DNA of 64,000 nt, from contig JAVYIG010000609.1 of assembly GCA_035222895.1 (NCBI GenBank), positions 62,001-126,000 of the forward strand. The letters are read 5' to 3'. Of this stretch, positions 11,151 through 23,600 are shown in pieces. Both the position numbers and the translations under genes were made by a program. Under the pieces are notes generated by a model. That model saw only the letters and a list, made by a program, of their open reading frames with translations. It was not told the origin of the DNA and made no database searches. Position 1 is the stretch's first letter. Each line of letters starts with the position of its first letter. Source of the DNA: Strongylocentrotus droebachiensis. Lineage: Eukaryota; Echinodermata; Echinoidea; Camarodonta; Strongylocentrotidae.

Positions 11151-12198
11151 TCAAATTCCGAGGCTCTGTGAAGGTATGAGGTCAGACTTGGCGTCGGGTT
11201 GTAAATAAGCGTTCCGGGCCTTTGTCGACTTCCATCGTCCGTGCCTAGAAATCAGAAAAGGTGAGACATTGGCGTTTAAGGCTGCAGTTGCCCCTCCTGA
11301 CCTCATGCTGTGGAGACCGTAAGCTGAGATGTCGGTTACAAATGGCTTGATGGCGTCTAGCACTATTTCACGTGTACGGGTATAGCTGAGAGGATGAACG
11401 GTAGGAGTTAAACCTTTGGTAGATGAGCATAGTCTACGAAGGACAGGTAGAAGCGAGCCCGGAGGATCGCGGAGGGCTGCAAGATATCTCTCAGCTACGC
11501 GAACTGGACATGATTGCTTGAATGATCTAGCGATAACGACATCAGACCCCTGTCTAAATTGGTCTGTTTTTGAGCTCGCGAGATGAACGACGAGACGATC
11601 AGATGTGAATGTGAGGTCGTTATTGGAAATATTTCTCAGATCATCAAATCTCAAGAAACCAGCATAAGAAATGAAGCACACAAACAAAACCCGTAGATCT
11701 GCTAGAGAAGCATGGTCATGCCCGTATTTCTCGTAGATCTTCGTTAGAATATCTGGGGTGATCGGATGCTTCCCTAGTGTCGGTGAAGATGTGGCGCGTT
11801 TGAAACCTTGCAGGGCGAGCTTGACCATTGGGTTATCGGTAGGAGAATGCAGACCTGCTAAGTTGTGGATCCACTTTATAGCTGCTGTCGCGGAGTCGGC
11901 AAGCGACTTCATGCCGGTTGTAGCCAAATGTGATATGTACAGAGATAAATGGAAGGGTTGCACCGGGAAAACCGACAGACCTTTTTTTAGACGTGGCCCA
12001 ATCCTCCCATCTTTTCCAAAAATGAAGATATTGCTTGGTGGTTGAAGATGCCTTGGCAGTCATCAGGAGTGAAGGAAGATCATAGACTGCCAAGGCTTGT
12101 AATGATGGGTCCTCGAGTGGCGAGGACAGCTTGCTCCATTCCTCTGCCAAATGGAAGATATAAAAAAGAAACAAAACAGCAAATCCGACAACAATAGC
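11151..12198 (-). pseudogene. Tyrosine recombinase part of the DIRS fossil
   Basis: The minus strand encodes a phage-integrase-fold (tyrosine recombinase) domain of the DIRS/Ngaro class. The C-terminal part shows the SMRSGGATAA box and the HGRWKS box typical of the R..H..R region of these enzymes, plus a core-binding part with FLRFDDLRNI. Such enzymes integrate circular cDNA without an integrase. Its coding region is disrupted. Confidence 0.8.
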
Positions 12199-12476
12199 TA
12201 TTTCTCTCATGTTTCTTGTTTTACTCGAATTTGTAATTATTATTGTAAGTTCTTATTTTGCTGTAAGTTTTCCTTACTTTTGTAATAACTATTTTCATGT
12301 TTTCTATTTCTATAGGGACCCCTCTGTAAACCAGCATTGTTATGCTAACAACGCTGAGTAGGGCCATCCCTCCGTCTTTCTTTTTTTATAAGTGTGTCTT
12401 TATGATTGTAAATATATATATATATAATTATGTTGATATATTTTTTTTAAATGACGGAAAATAAATACAATACAAT
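12199..12476 (+). mobile_element. 5'-truncated LINE tail inserted in the DIRS
   Basis: This 278-bp piece ends in AATACAATACAAT-type tail repeats and contains GTTATGCTAACAACGC..GGGCC, like the 3' ends of CR1/Jockey-type LINEs. It is flanked by an 11-bp direct repeat ACAACAATAGC (12188-12198 and 12477-12487), the target duplication of target-primed reverse transcription. It inserted into the DIRS recombinase region, so it is younger than that element. Confidence 0.75.
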
Positions 12477-12635
12477 ACAACAATAGCGTGGTCGCATAAA
12501 AGGGCGACAACTTTTGACGATCATGATCATGACACAAATAATGATCGGTGTAAACAAATGCTATGAATTTGCTTCTTTAATGTGATATATGCAATAGTTT
12601 TAAAAAGGGAAGTTATTTTGGGATGGGAGGGTAAT

Positions 12636-12762
12636 AGAGCTCTGACTGCATAACCGAGAATGAGCGTGTAAGCTCGAATCTCGAATAACGAGAATGCATA
12701 TAACAAAAGATTACGTAATGCAGCTGTTTGCGGAGGTATGCGTTCGATAACGAACATAAATT
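12636..12762 (-). repeat. DIRS terminal repeat A, internal copy
   Basis: Same orientation as the copy at 26104-26230. It lies four bases from repeat C, so C and A are adjacent, as B1-A2 are in split direct repeats. Confidence 0.85.
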
Positions 12763-12766
12763 CCAC

Positions 12767-12893
12767 TTTCTTTCTCCACTTACGTTCCGTCAGAAAGTTA
12801 ATTTATATTCTATATCTACCTTAATACAAAATAAATGACAAGTTTGAAACAGGATATTGGTGAACAGATTGGTACGGAGCAGTACTGGCTCTT
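12767..12893 (-). repeat. DIRS-associated repeat C, copy 1
   Basis: About 127 bp, nearly identical to 10455-10580, running from TTTCTTTCTCCACTTACG to CAGTACTGGCTCTT on the plus strand. Same orientation as the other copy. Confidence 0.85.
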
Positions 12894-13084
12894 GAGAAAA
12901 AACGCCAAAGAAAGTTGGAGAAGGCGGGTAAGGAGCGACACTGATGCTTGTACATTTTGTTGTTGGGAGAAACTTGCGTACAAAACGACGCAATTTAAAT
13001 TGGTGTGCCGAAAAATACGATGATAAACGCATGTCAACGTTTTGAAAATTACGAAGCAAGAAGGTGAATTTCGAAATGCGTGTT

Positions 13085-13445
13085 TAGTGAAACATTGAGA
13101 AAATTGAGTGCCGAATGATGCATTGAAACGATTTATGCATACCAAATGATGCATTAACAATTTATGCATACCAAATGATGCATTAAACGATTTTTTGCAT
13201 GCCAAATGATGCATTAAATCAATGTTGCATACCAAATGATGCGTTAAAACGATTTTTACATGCCAAATGATGCATTAACAATTTTTGCATGCCAAATGAT
13301 GCATTAAATCAATGTGGCATACGAAATGATGCGTTAAACGATGTTGGAGTTTGCCTGAAACAATGAACTAAAACAAAGGTGCATGTCAAATGACGCATTA
13401 TACAAAATAGCACACCTAATGATACATTTTAGACACATGTTGAAC
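13085..13445 (+). repeat. Minisatellite, ~31-bp unit
   Basis: About ten imperfect units of the form GCATACCAAATGATGCATTAA followed by ACGATTTTT. It lies between the RNase H and repeat C of the DIRS element. Confidence 0.85.
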
Positions 13446-13498
13446 AGTATCCCATTTCCGTACAACAAAATCCCCGATTATTCTGTCGGGGTGGACGT

Positions 13499-14460
13499 TT
13501 ATAGTCGAAACGGAGAGCTATATAAGGAAAGAAAAGAAGGGTTCTCATTAAAAACGGTTGCGACTCCTAAAGAAGATGGGTGAAAGGAAATGTTAAGAAG
13601 CCTCCAATCGTGCACGTGAGGGTCCAAATGAGATCCATCTGGACAGACAATCGGCCAAAAGTAAGAAGAAGGCCACTTAGGGATGATCAAGGTAGCGGTG
13701 GCACCATCTGATGCTATAAAGCGCTTGATGACCTGTGAGATAAGGCATACGGGTGGACAAATATAATTGTTATCAAAGTGCCAGTCCTGGCAGAAGGCGT
13801 CCACACCGGAAGTACCCCTGCACCAAAATCTGGAGTTAAAGGTTAAGACTTTCTTATTTTGAGGTGAGGCGAATCTGTCCACATTATGAGGTCCCCACAA
13901 GGAGTCGATGACTGAAAAGGAAACTTCATCGATTTCCCAATCATCATAGTCTTGGTATTTACTTATTTTATCGGCTATTTTGTTCTCGCTCCTAGGCAAC
14001 CATTCGGGATATATGACGGTATTATGAGTTTGGCACAAATCGAAAATTGCAAGAGCAATGTCATGAAGGTCTGGCTTGACACTCCCGTTCTTGATAATGC
14101 GTGGGACATTTGCATTGTCTGTCATCCACTTGAGCTTTTGATTTTGGAAAAGAGAATGGCCTTCAGAAATTATTCGAAGTACGGCGGCCAGTTCGCGGCA
14201 AGTAGAACTTTTGAGCGACTCTGCGCGAGTCCACTTTCCGTGGAAACGCGTGTGAGTGTTGTCCTGTACGTAGCCTCCGTAACTGGTATCGCTAGCGTCT
14301 GAAAAAACTAGCGCAGATGGGGCTAAACAAAATTTAAAAGGAAAACCATTAAACTCTGTAATATTCCTCGTCCAAAATTGCAGTTCTGTGATTACGGGAA
14401 CGGGTAGCATTATGGAATCTGACCAAAGCACACGTGATTCGATTGCGCGATACGAGGCGC
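13499..14460 (-). pseudogene. RNase H part of the DIRS fossil
   Basis: The minus strand encodes a retroelement RNase H region with FSDASDTSYGGYVQ, SSTCRELAAVLR and TDNANVPRII, followed by the conserved tail (EWLPRSENKIADKIS, VDRFASPQNKK) that DIRS elements carry after RNase H. The reverse transcriptase half of the same element lies across the 9.55-kb insertion. Confidence 0.85.
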
Positions 14461-14490
14461 GTGTCTTTATGGAACGCCATCGCCGCCATA

Positions 14491-15902
14491 TATCGCACGC
14501 GAGCTTGCGGTACTGAGTGGTAGCTTGCGGTAGTTAGTTGTAGTGCTTGCGTTAGTTGATCGGCCAATTACTGTGCAGGATTATCGTTTACGTACACAAA
14601 ACGGGAAATACAGTACCGCATGTTAAACATGTGTACGTATATTTAACTCTGGCGAATCAGAGCACTTGTTATAGCGGGCCGCCGGGTAGCCTTTTCGGCC
14701 GTGTCGCGAATTTTGTTATGCAAAGGTACACGGTCGAGGCGAGTATGTGTTAGTGTTACAGTATAGTTCGTACTATTTAGTCCTTATAAGACTGGTCTGT
14801 ATCTTTTAATCATACTTTATCACTTCTCAAATGGGAAAATTCTGGCATTTTACTCTCTGAAAAGTTTACAGTTTGAACACCAAAAAAGGGAAACAGATGT
14901 GGCGCGGGACAGAGCTAGAATAGCCCGACTTGGCCTGTCAATTCATTATATATATTTTTAATACGTCTTGTCGCAAGCAAGGAGGGGATGGGAGAGGGGC
15001 TCAGGTTGTTTTGCAATTTAGGGCGTGGGCTGAAAGGGAACTAAAAGGAATTGATTGGGAGTAGGTCTATTTTTAATATTTTTTGTTTTATTTAGGCCTT
15101 TTTGTTAAATTATTTTATTCCTAGGCAAGATATAAAACAGACATTGAGAAATGATTGATTGAAGATATTACGTAGAATCAAAGTACAATATGAAGGAAAA
15201 ATGAAGAGTAAACCAGCCAATGCATGAGGATGGCCAAATAATTCTTGAATTCTGTCAAGATGTTATCTGTGTCGGCTGGTGCACGCAAATTGAACAAATC
15301 TAGTACATAAGGGAATAACAATAATAATGATTATTAACATCCAGAAGCCTTATACTTTTATACTGAAAAAGAAGAAAAGAAAAGAGAATTTTCATTTATA
15401 TAACAGTTCTTATCTAGTATATAAAGCTACATAAGGAGATCGAATTTCAGTGTGTGAGTATAATCTTGTGTGTGAGAAAATGAGCTAAAAATGGGGTTTA
15501 AATGGATACTTGGGTTTTAGTATAAAAGGCGCTACAGATTTTATTTTTTTGGTGAGATAATAAAACATACTTGATACTTTGGAATTCAAACATTTTAATC
15601 CTTTATTTTGTAACGTTGCTTGACAAGAACAGATTATCGTTTACCAACTAATTGCAAATGAGCCCTTGACATTTGAATCCTTTATTGAGATGCTTGGAAA
15701 CTTTATCATTATATCGCATCACATCCAATGGGAAATTGTTTATAAAATGTTTTTTCTTAATCTTTAATTCAACTGATATTCCATTTCATATAATTAATTG
15801 TAAAATAGGAGAATTATACTTAGAATGTTTTTGCCCGAAATTATGTTGAGCCGCAGATCTCTGCAGATGAGCACATGGAATGCACACGAACCAAGCGTAG
15901 GC
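14491..15902 (+). other. Core of the 9.55-kb element, left side
   Basis: No coding gene was recognised. 14820-14880 (GGGAAAATTCTGGCATTTTA and neighbours) is an inverted relative of 19975-20035 in the same element, suggesting long subterminal symmetry. The rest is AT-rich unique-looking sequence. Confidence 0.5.
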
Positions 15903-16638
15903 CAGGCGCGGATCCAGGGGAAAGGTGGGGCCCAGGGGGCCTTCCCCCCCCCCCAAAAAAAATAATAATTTAAATTTAAAAAAAAAAAAGGAGAGAGGGG
16001 GAGAAGGAAAAGAAGTGAAAGGGAAAGAAGAGAGAAAGGGAAAGAAAGAAGAGGAAGAAGAAAAGAAAAGGGGAAAAGAAGGAGATCGGGGGGGGGGGCG
16101 AAAGGACCTTGCCCATGCTGTTGCCTCCCCCCCCCCCCCCCCTCCCCCCCCCCCCCCTCCTCTGCATGGATGCTCATCAGACGGTAATTTAATCCCTTAA
16201 ACTCCTGAGCTTCTGGGGGCTGCGTCCCCTGGACCTCACGCCAATTAGTGACCTGTCAGTGTCATGAATAAGGTATCGAAATATGCTCATCTGACCGTAA
16301 TTAAATGCCCATACCCCTAAGCTTCCGGGGTTTCACCCCTTATTCCCCACCGGGGTTTGCCCTAGACCCCACGCCAATTTACGCTACGCTGTATCTGAAC
16401 GTAAATACTTTATCCTCCCCCACCCACTTAAAAAAAAACCGTTCAGCGGGGCCTGCAGGTAAAAGTGGTGGTGATGATGCAGATTTTTATCTTCTGACAC
16501 CCCCCCCCCCCAAAAAAAAAAAAAGAAGAAGAAGTTTTTGCTGATTACACCACTGCTGGAAACCATTACGTACCGATATTTGGCTCGCATGATTTTAAAT
16601 TTGCCCCCCCCCCCTGAGAAATCCTGGATCCGTGCCTG
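15903..16638. mobile_element. hAT-like composite, CAGGCGCGGATCC ends
   Basis: It starts CAGGCGCGGATCCAGG and ends CCTGGATCCGTGCCTG, the same termini as the element at 5378-8148. 15903-16180 is the inverted relative of 7880-8148, including a purine-rich run. No 8-bp duplication was seen, so this may be two partial copies joined head to tail or a rearranged one. ORFs here come from polypurine and poly-G tracts. Confidence 0.6.
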
Positions 16639-17672
16639 CATTTGTTTATGAACATAATGACTGTGATCTGTCCATAACACAAGATACCCTTTTGTAATTT
16701 GATGGTTTATTTTTGGTTCTGAAGTTTATAAATGTGAAATAAAGAATATTACGGACTAGCACAACCTCATGCTTCGGGATCTGAACCACCCCATCTCATG
16801 ATGCCATATTAGAAGAAATTGAATTAAACTCAAATGGGAAACTTCCGTAGTTCTTACAAATTCCGTGTTTATTGATTAATGAACCATTGCCCTTTAAGTT
16901 TCATGGATTGAGATAAATATAAGAACATAAATAAATAAAATCATATGAGTTAGAGTACTAATAAGTAGGCCTATTACACATTGTAGCAGTGGCGATATAA
17001 ATATTGTAAATAGTCGTCAATGGAAGTTGACCACTTCACTTTTCTCTTGAAACTTGAATATGGTCCAATAAACGCTTGTGTCTTTTTAACTTACCGACAT
17101 CAGAGTCATATATTTTGAAGAAACAAACAGTAAAATTAATTGTAGGTGCCCCGCCCTTTTGCAAATAAAGTTAAGACCTAATTTCTTTGACTGCTCGGAA
17201 ATTGTTGACATCAATTGGCATCTTACGAAAATCCTGATAGAGTTTATGACTTAGTAATGAAAAATTATATAGAATTAAATTCCCTTGCTGAGAATGGGAA
17301 CGATTCCGCCATAGAGGTCGGGGCCGCCATAGTATTGTTAAAAGTTGGTTGAAAACTAATTTCCTCTATTTGTGAAGTATGAATATTGTTAATAAATGAT
17401 CAATTATCTGTTGATACACAATCAAATTGGTATAGCGTCATCTGCCACCAAATTTAATTCAATTTCAACTCAATTCGAATGATTTTTATTTCAAAACTCA
17501 ATAAAAACAAGAAAGAATGCTTACATAAAATTAACATCTAATGACATTTAGAATATTCGAGAATTTTTAAAAAAAGGAATAGGAAAAAAAGAAAAAAGGA
17601 GAAAAGAACACATGCACTGCTCGAAATGTTGAGCTTTCATATACATAATAAAAAACACAGTCGAGGAGTACA
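16639..17672 (+). other. Unassigned AT-rich stretch
   Basis: Nothing was recognised: no ORF of note, no palindrome and no match to other parts of the window. It is taken as core of the 9.55-kb element. Confidence 0.5.
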
Positions 17673-17680
17673 TGACTGTG

Positions 17681-19233
17681 CAGAGGTGGCGCTCCCGGGG
17701 TGGGGGGGGGGGCACATCCCTCCCAATTTTTGAAGTACCCCAAAATTGCCCCTTCCTACAGGAAAAGTGTCCCTTACCGTTGTAAGAAGTGCCCCTTTTT
17801 ACATAGGAAAAGTACCCCTTTTAATTTGATAAGTGCCACTATTACTTTAAAAAGTGCACCTTCCCCTTTCCGACTCTGATAAGTACCCCTTTTATTTTGA
17901 CACGTACCAATTTTCCTTCGACAAGGTCCCATGTTCCTTTGAAATAAGTTTCCATTTTTCATTCTCACAAGTGCCCTTTTTAATCTCTAATAAGTGCCCC
18001 TTTTTTACTTTTGATAAGCGCCTCTTCACCTCTGATAATTACCCTATTCAAATCTGAGAGGTGCCCCTTTTTCTTTGACAAGTGCCCCTTTTGCCTTGTA
18101 AGAAGTGCCCCTTCCTTGTTTAATAACTAACCCTTTTTAACTCGGATAGGCGCACCTTATATTTTCCCATGCGCCCCCCTTTCCTTTCTAATAAGTGCCC
18201 CTTTTCCTTATGATAAGTGAGCCCATTAAAAATATCCCCTTCCACTTCTCATAAATGCCCTTTTTCATCTCTTGTAAATGACCCTATATAATTCTAAGAG
18301 AAAATTGTTTTACTTTGACAAGTGCCCCTTCCTCTCCTGATAAATGCTCTTTTCATCTCTAATAAATTCCCCTTTTATTTGACACGTCCCCCTTTCCTCC
18401 CTAATAAATGCTCATTTTCCTTCTTATAAGTGCCCCTTCCTCTTCTCATAATTACCCCCCTTTTCATCTCTGAGAAGTGCCCCGTTTATTTTAAGATGTG
18501 CCTCTTTTTCTTTTTAATAAGAGCCACTTCCCCCTTCTCACTTGTTATAAATGCCCCTTTAAAATCTGATGAGTGCCTTTTTTCCGTCGACAAATGCCCA
18601 TTTCCCATTGTCATAAGTGCCCTTTTCATCCCTGGTTAGTGCCTCTTTTTTAGGTGTAAGAAGTACCCCCATTTTCACCTCTGTTAATTAGCCTTTGCAC
18701 TTTGATACGTGCTCATTTTCTTTTCTAATAAGTGTCTTATCCCTTTCGATAATGTTCCCTTTTCCTCTCATCATTAAACGTGCCTCAAGTGACTAAGAGA
18801 AATTTCACCCAAAGCACGCTTGCTACGCTTGCTCGCATGTAGTGTTACTAATCAAAGGTCTTTTCAGTCTTCCGTTATGAGAATGTGCTTATAACCCCAT
18901 CAGGATATTTTGGGTTTTTCCTCTTCATAAGATGTAATTTTTCGCACTGCGACCTCACAAATCTTAAAATTTTTCCTCGCTCGCAAATGAATTTTCAGAC
19001 CATCACACCCAACTGCAAAGTATGATGCTTAAGCTATATCTTATATGATGTATAATGAGAAACAAATATTGAAATCATCCTGATAATGTAATCATATATG
19101 GGTATATACCAATATCTAAAAACTTGTCTATTTTTGCTTTAAAATTCTCTTTGAAGGTGCCCTTTTTTCTCCCGAAAGTGCCCTTTTTTGTTGGTGCCCC
19201 CCCCCCACTTTGGAAGTCGCTCCGCCGCCTCTG
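17681..19233. mobile_element. hAT-type element carrying a ~27-bp satellite
   Basis: The left end is CAGAGGTGGCGCTCCC and the right end is GTCGCTCCGCCGCCTCTG. A perfect 8-bp target duplication TGACTGTG (17673-17680, 19234-19241) marks hAT-style insertion. About 17740-18780 is a tandem array of about 27-bp units of the form GATAAGTGCCCCTTTTC. A related copy in the opposite direction lies at 44172-45952. There is no transposase. Confidence 0.88.
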
Positions 19234-19241
19234 TGACTGTG

Positions 19242-20218
19242 TACATGTCACATGTGTTAATGCTCCAACACTCAAGAGCGGTCGAAGATTCCATAAATTA
19301 ATACATTTAGTAGTTGCATATTTTCATAGGCTGTTAAGTAGAACATTGAACACGATGACGATAGTCAAGGCTCAAGACGGGGTCAGAGACAAGCGCAAGG
19401 ACACGGATAAAGACACGGAGAAATTAGCTCCCGTCCTTCTCTCTCTCTCTCTCTCTGTACAATTTATAATATTAACATTCCTTTCTATTTTACGAAATTT
19501 ACATACGGGTGTCAACTTGGAGGGGAGGGGGGGGGGTTATCAGGGAATAAGGTTGGGGGCACACCCCTTTGCATTCTAAGGGATGATGTCGAATTAAAAA
19601 TAAATAACAAGTGGGAGAGGAGGGGTGAATATATTTCTAGCAACGGCGCACTAAATATTGTAATGGGAAGGGGGTAAATGCATCATTTTGAGGACAGCTT
19701 AAAATTATTAAATGTATATACATATTTTGTTTCCAATTAAAATGTATAGACCAGTTTGAGAAACACCCTCTCAATAATGAAATTGAAGCTCTTTACCAAT
19801 CATGACTGTGAAAGAATATGTTTTTGACTAATACGTGACGATACAAATTTTGCGGGGAAACCGCCTACTAATTGATTATATTGGAAAATTATCACACCGA
19901 TCCGGCCTGGAAAAATATCATGAATGTACTTCAACATTGAACATTTGGGCAGATATTTCTGCTTTTTTGCAAATTTAGTTTAAAAATTGATTTTCAGAGA
20001 GTAAAATGCTAGAATTTTCCCTACCATCGGAGGGAGAAATGAATTCTTGATATCAAGAAATGAATTTTTGATATCAAGAAAAGAATTCGTGATATCAAGA
20101 AATAATTTTACGTTGTAAAGCAATGGTAATTCTTGATATCAAGAATATGTTTAAATGAAAAACGGCTTGCCATACTACCGTGCTGTCCGTCATGAAAATG
20201 CACAAGATGGGGCCTTGT
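19242..20218 (+). other. Unassigned stretch with short palindromes
   Basis: No gene was recognised. A CT dinucleotide run lies near 19440. 20035-20150 holds four copies of the palindromic word TTGATATCAAGAA. Confidence 0.6.
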
Positions 20219-20779
20219 CACGAGTATACAGTATAGTCGTGATACAGGCCCCCATGTCCGTGTTGTAGAACACGCAACGGCCGTTGCGTGGCCTATAGGG
20301 AGACTCTTATTCGTCATACAGGCCCCCCCAACTGCGGGGCCTGTACCCGCCCCCCCCCCCCCCCACTCAGTGTTATTTAGGGTACGCATATGCTCGTACC
20401 CTCTTTTTGAAAGCACCCCTATCTGAGGACTGCCAACATTTCCGAACCCCCCTTTCGCGGGCTTTTCGCGGGCTTTTTCCTGCCTTGGAGACCCCCCTAA
20501 ATCAGGAAAAATGTTCAATATACCCCCCTAAATTCGGAATAATTTCTCAGGAGTCAAAGAGGATGAGAGAAAAAAAAAGAAAAACACCCCCTTTTTAAAG
20601 ATTCTCCGGGTGAAAAGTCAAATACACTCCTTTTTTTACAATTCTCGGGCCGGACTTTGTCGCACGAAAAGAACCCCTTTACCGGACATTTTGGCAACAC
20701 ACATGCGGTCATTCCGACCTCTGAGTGGGGGGGGGGGGGGGCGGGGGCCTGTATCACGAGTATGCCTGGAACATACTCG
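20219..20779. repeat. Inverted-repeat element, ATACTCGTGATACAGGCCCC ends
   Basis: The left end (CACGAGTATACAG, then GTCGTGATACAGGCCCC) has an imperfect inverted partner at the right (GGGGCCTGTATCACGAGTAT, then ACATACTCGAG). The interior is C-run rich with no credible ORF. Small MITE-like unit; superfamily unknown. Confidence 0.55.
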
Positions 20780-21389
20780 AGACTAGTAAGTTAAAAACCA
20801 AATATTGAAGACGAACACGTGGTGGATATCAATAAATATTATGCATATCTGCCATAGGCTTAGGAAGATTTTCAGGATTGGGGGGGGGGGGGGCTCCATC
20901 ATTTGTTTTTGGAACCCGCCGTTGAAGATTCCCCCCCCCCCCCCGACTGCCCCCCCCCCCCCCGTTGTCACCATTTTAGACAGTCTTCAGTTTCCTTTAA
21001 GCCTTCCTTTTTCTTCTCTCTTTGCTCTATCCCCATTTTAGACCCACTAGGGAGGGGGGGGGGGGGTGGGGAGGTAGGGTGATTACTTTGAAACACAGTA
21101 TTTTTTGCCTTTTTAGGTATAAATTATATACCCAAAAGGATTCTTTTCTTCTCTCTCTCTCTCTCTATAAAGTGACCTGAAATCACTGCATTCTAAACCC
21201 TTGATATTTAAAATAAATCCCCTGAAATAATTGTTTTAACAAAATATATTAAAGAAAATATGGCGTCGGAGGTTTAAAACACGTTCAGAATTCCATATGC
21301 AGTTAAACCATGCGAGCACAAAGCGCGAGCCGAAATTTTTCGATATAATGACTTGATAATGTAGAGTGGGTAGGCAAAGGGCGTGGTTC

Positions 21390-22164
21390 CAAGCGCGTAG
21401 TTGGGATTTTATTTTAGGGGGCGATAATGAGCACCCTTTGCGTGCGAATCATTTAAAGAGGGATGGGTGCAGGGAGGGGGGGGGGTAATTCCCCCCCCCC
21501 CTCCCGCACGAAGCGCCGAAGCTTTGAAAGAAGACGATTATTTGTACCTTTCTCGACTCTTAATCCTTGTCTGAATTCAGTCTCTCCCCCCCCCCTCCTG
21601 CGCGAAGCGCGGAAGCTTTGACGTATTATTAGACAAAGAAGGACGAATCGTTGGACCTTTCTCGACTCTTAATCCTTATCTGTATTCAGTTCCCCCCCCC
21701 CCCCGCGCGAAGCGCGGAAGCTTTGACGATTCATTAATTATTAGCGAAAGAAGACGATTCGATGTACCGTTCTCGAATCTTAATCCTTATCTGATGTCAG
21801 TTTATTTGACGTATTATTAGACAAAGAAGACGAATCGTTGGACCTTTCTCGACTCTTAATCCTTATCTGTATTCAGTCCCCCCCCCCCCCTCCCTCCGCG
21901 CGAAGCGCGGAAGCTTTGACGTTTCATTAAATTATTAGCGAAAGAAGACGATTCGTTCTCGACTCTTAATCCTTGTCTGAATTCATTTCTCCCCTCCTGC
22001 GCGAAGCGCGGAAGCTTTGACGTATTATTAGCGAAGAAGACGATTCGTTGTACCTTTCTCGACTCCTTTTCCCTTTTTCTTCCTACTTCCTCACTTTTTT
22101 TCTTCTCTTCTCTCTTTTTTTTGTTTTTTTTGGGGGGGTGACCGCCCCCCTGGCTACGCACCTG
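21390..22164. mobile_element. hAT-type element with the GCGCGAAGCGCGG array
   Basis: It runs from CAAGCGCGTAG to CTACGCACCTG with a perfect 8-bp duplication CGTGGTTC (21382-21389, 22165-22172). Inside are about six units of the same 110-bp repeat as at 5500-7280, though the element's termini differ. No transposase was seen. Confidence 0.85.
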
Positions 22165-23074
22165 CGTGGTTCCAAAGTTACAAAGACACTTCGATGAAGG
22201 CACCCTTACACCATTGCCTGTGTTAAACTGCCGTGGGCTTTAAAACAGTACTATAAACCTCACGGGTTTATTTTGCATATGAATATTCAAATATCATAGG
22301 TAGCAAATAAAGAATGTCAGATAAGAAAGGATGATCAGGCATAATGATGTGCACCAATCTATAAATGTGAATTACTAAGTAGCCTGTTCGCACAACAGCT
22401 CTACAAAAAAAGCATTTGTAGCCTTTCTTTTAAGCAGTTTAAGAAATTAATAAAAGTAGGCCTACTTGAAGAATCGTTGAATTGTAAGATATTCAGATTT
22501 TTTTATATCAAGTTAAACGAAGTATTAGGTGTTGAAATAACACACACTTAAAACTTTGGAAAAAATAATACGGCTAGGAACGTGAAAACAAAACTTTATT
22601 GTCACACATGCCTCTAAATCTAATCGGACATATTTAAAAAACTGAAATGTGGCACCGCCCAAAAAATAAAATTCAGAGATCCTCCTTCCTCTTTAATTTG
22701 AACCTGTAAATAAAGCTTTTTTGGCAATAGTAACGTTAGACAGTCATAACCCACATCCAATGAATGAATCGCGGTCAATGGATGATATTTTTTCATTCTG
22801 ACCACTATAAAGAACAAATCATGCGATATAATTACGCCTACATCAGATCTGATTAAAAAAGGGCAATGAATTATTAAAAAAAACTTACTTGATGACGTCC
22901 GGGGAGATGAAGATGTGCCTGTGATGATCTTACTCCAATGCAATGCAAGGCTATAAGCCCCCATCAATCAATCTCCCAATATTTCTAAACTGTCAGTTTT
23001 AATAATAATTTGAATACTTAGTCGATCTGTAGATTATAGAAACGCATAAAGCTTCTAGCCCAGAACATAAGTGT

Positions 23075-23600
23075 GCAAAAATATTGGGGGGGGGGGGCTC
23101 ATGATAACCGAGCCCGGCCAAAATATTGGGGGGGGGGGTGGGGGCTCGATGATATCCGAGCCCCTCAAAAATATCAGGGGGCTCCGTGATGTTATCCGAG
23201 CCCCACAAAAATATCGGGGGGGCTCCGTGATATTATCCGAGCCCCACCAACAATAATTGGGGGGCTGATGATATCTGAGTCCGTCCAAAATATGGGGGGG
23301 GGGGCTCAAAAATATCTTAGCCCCACCAAAATATGGGGAGGGGGTGCTCAATGATATCAGAGTCCCGCCAAGAAAATATTTGGGGGTCTCAATTATATCC
23401 GAGATCCACCAAATATATTTTTTGGGGGTCGATGATATGCGAGATCCGATGTCTGAGCCCCCCCTCCCCAAATAAATATTATAAAATGTTTATATTTTAA
23501 TGGTAAGTCTGTAGATTATAGGTATACATGAGTTTCATGCCAAAAATAAAGGGCGGGGTTCAATGATATCTGAGCCCCCCCCCCCCCCAAGATTTTGTAT
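23075..23600 (+). repeat. Tandem array of a ~46-bp G-rich unit
   Basis: About ten units of the form CTCGATGATATCCGAGCCCC, then CAAAAATAT and a G-run. ATGATATCCGAG is partly palindromic. ORFs in it are frame readings of the repeat. Confidence 0.8.

Noticed and set aside
17740-18780. CRISPR-like appearance of regularly spaced repeats
   Set aside because: The spacers are not unique, units vary in length, and the array lies inside a hAT-type element of a eukaryote.
19124-19579. 151-codon plus-strand ORF
   Set aside because: It crosses the hAT-type right end, its target duplication and a CT run, so it cannot be one gene.
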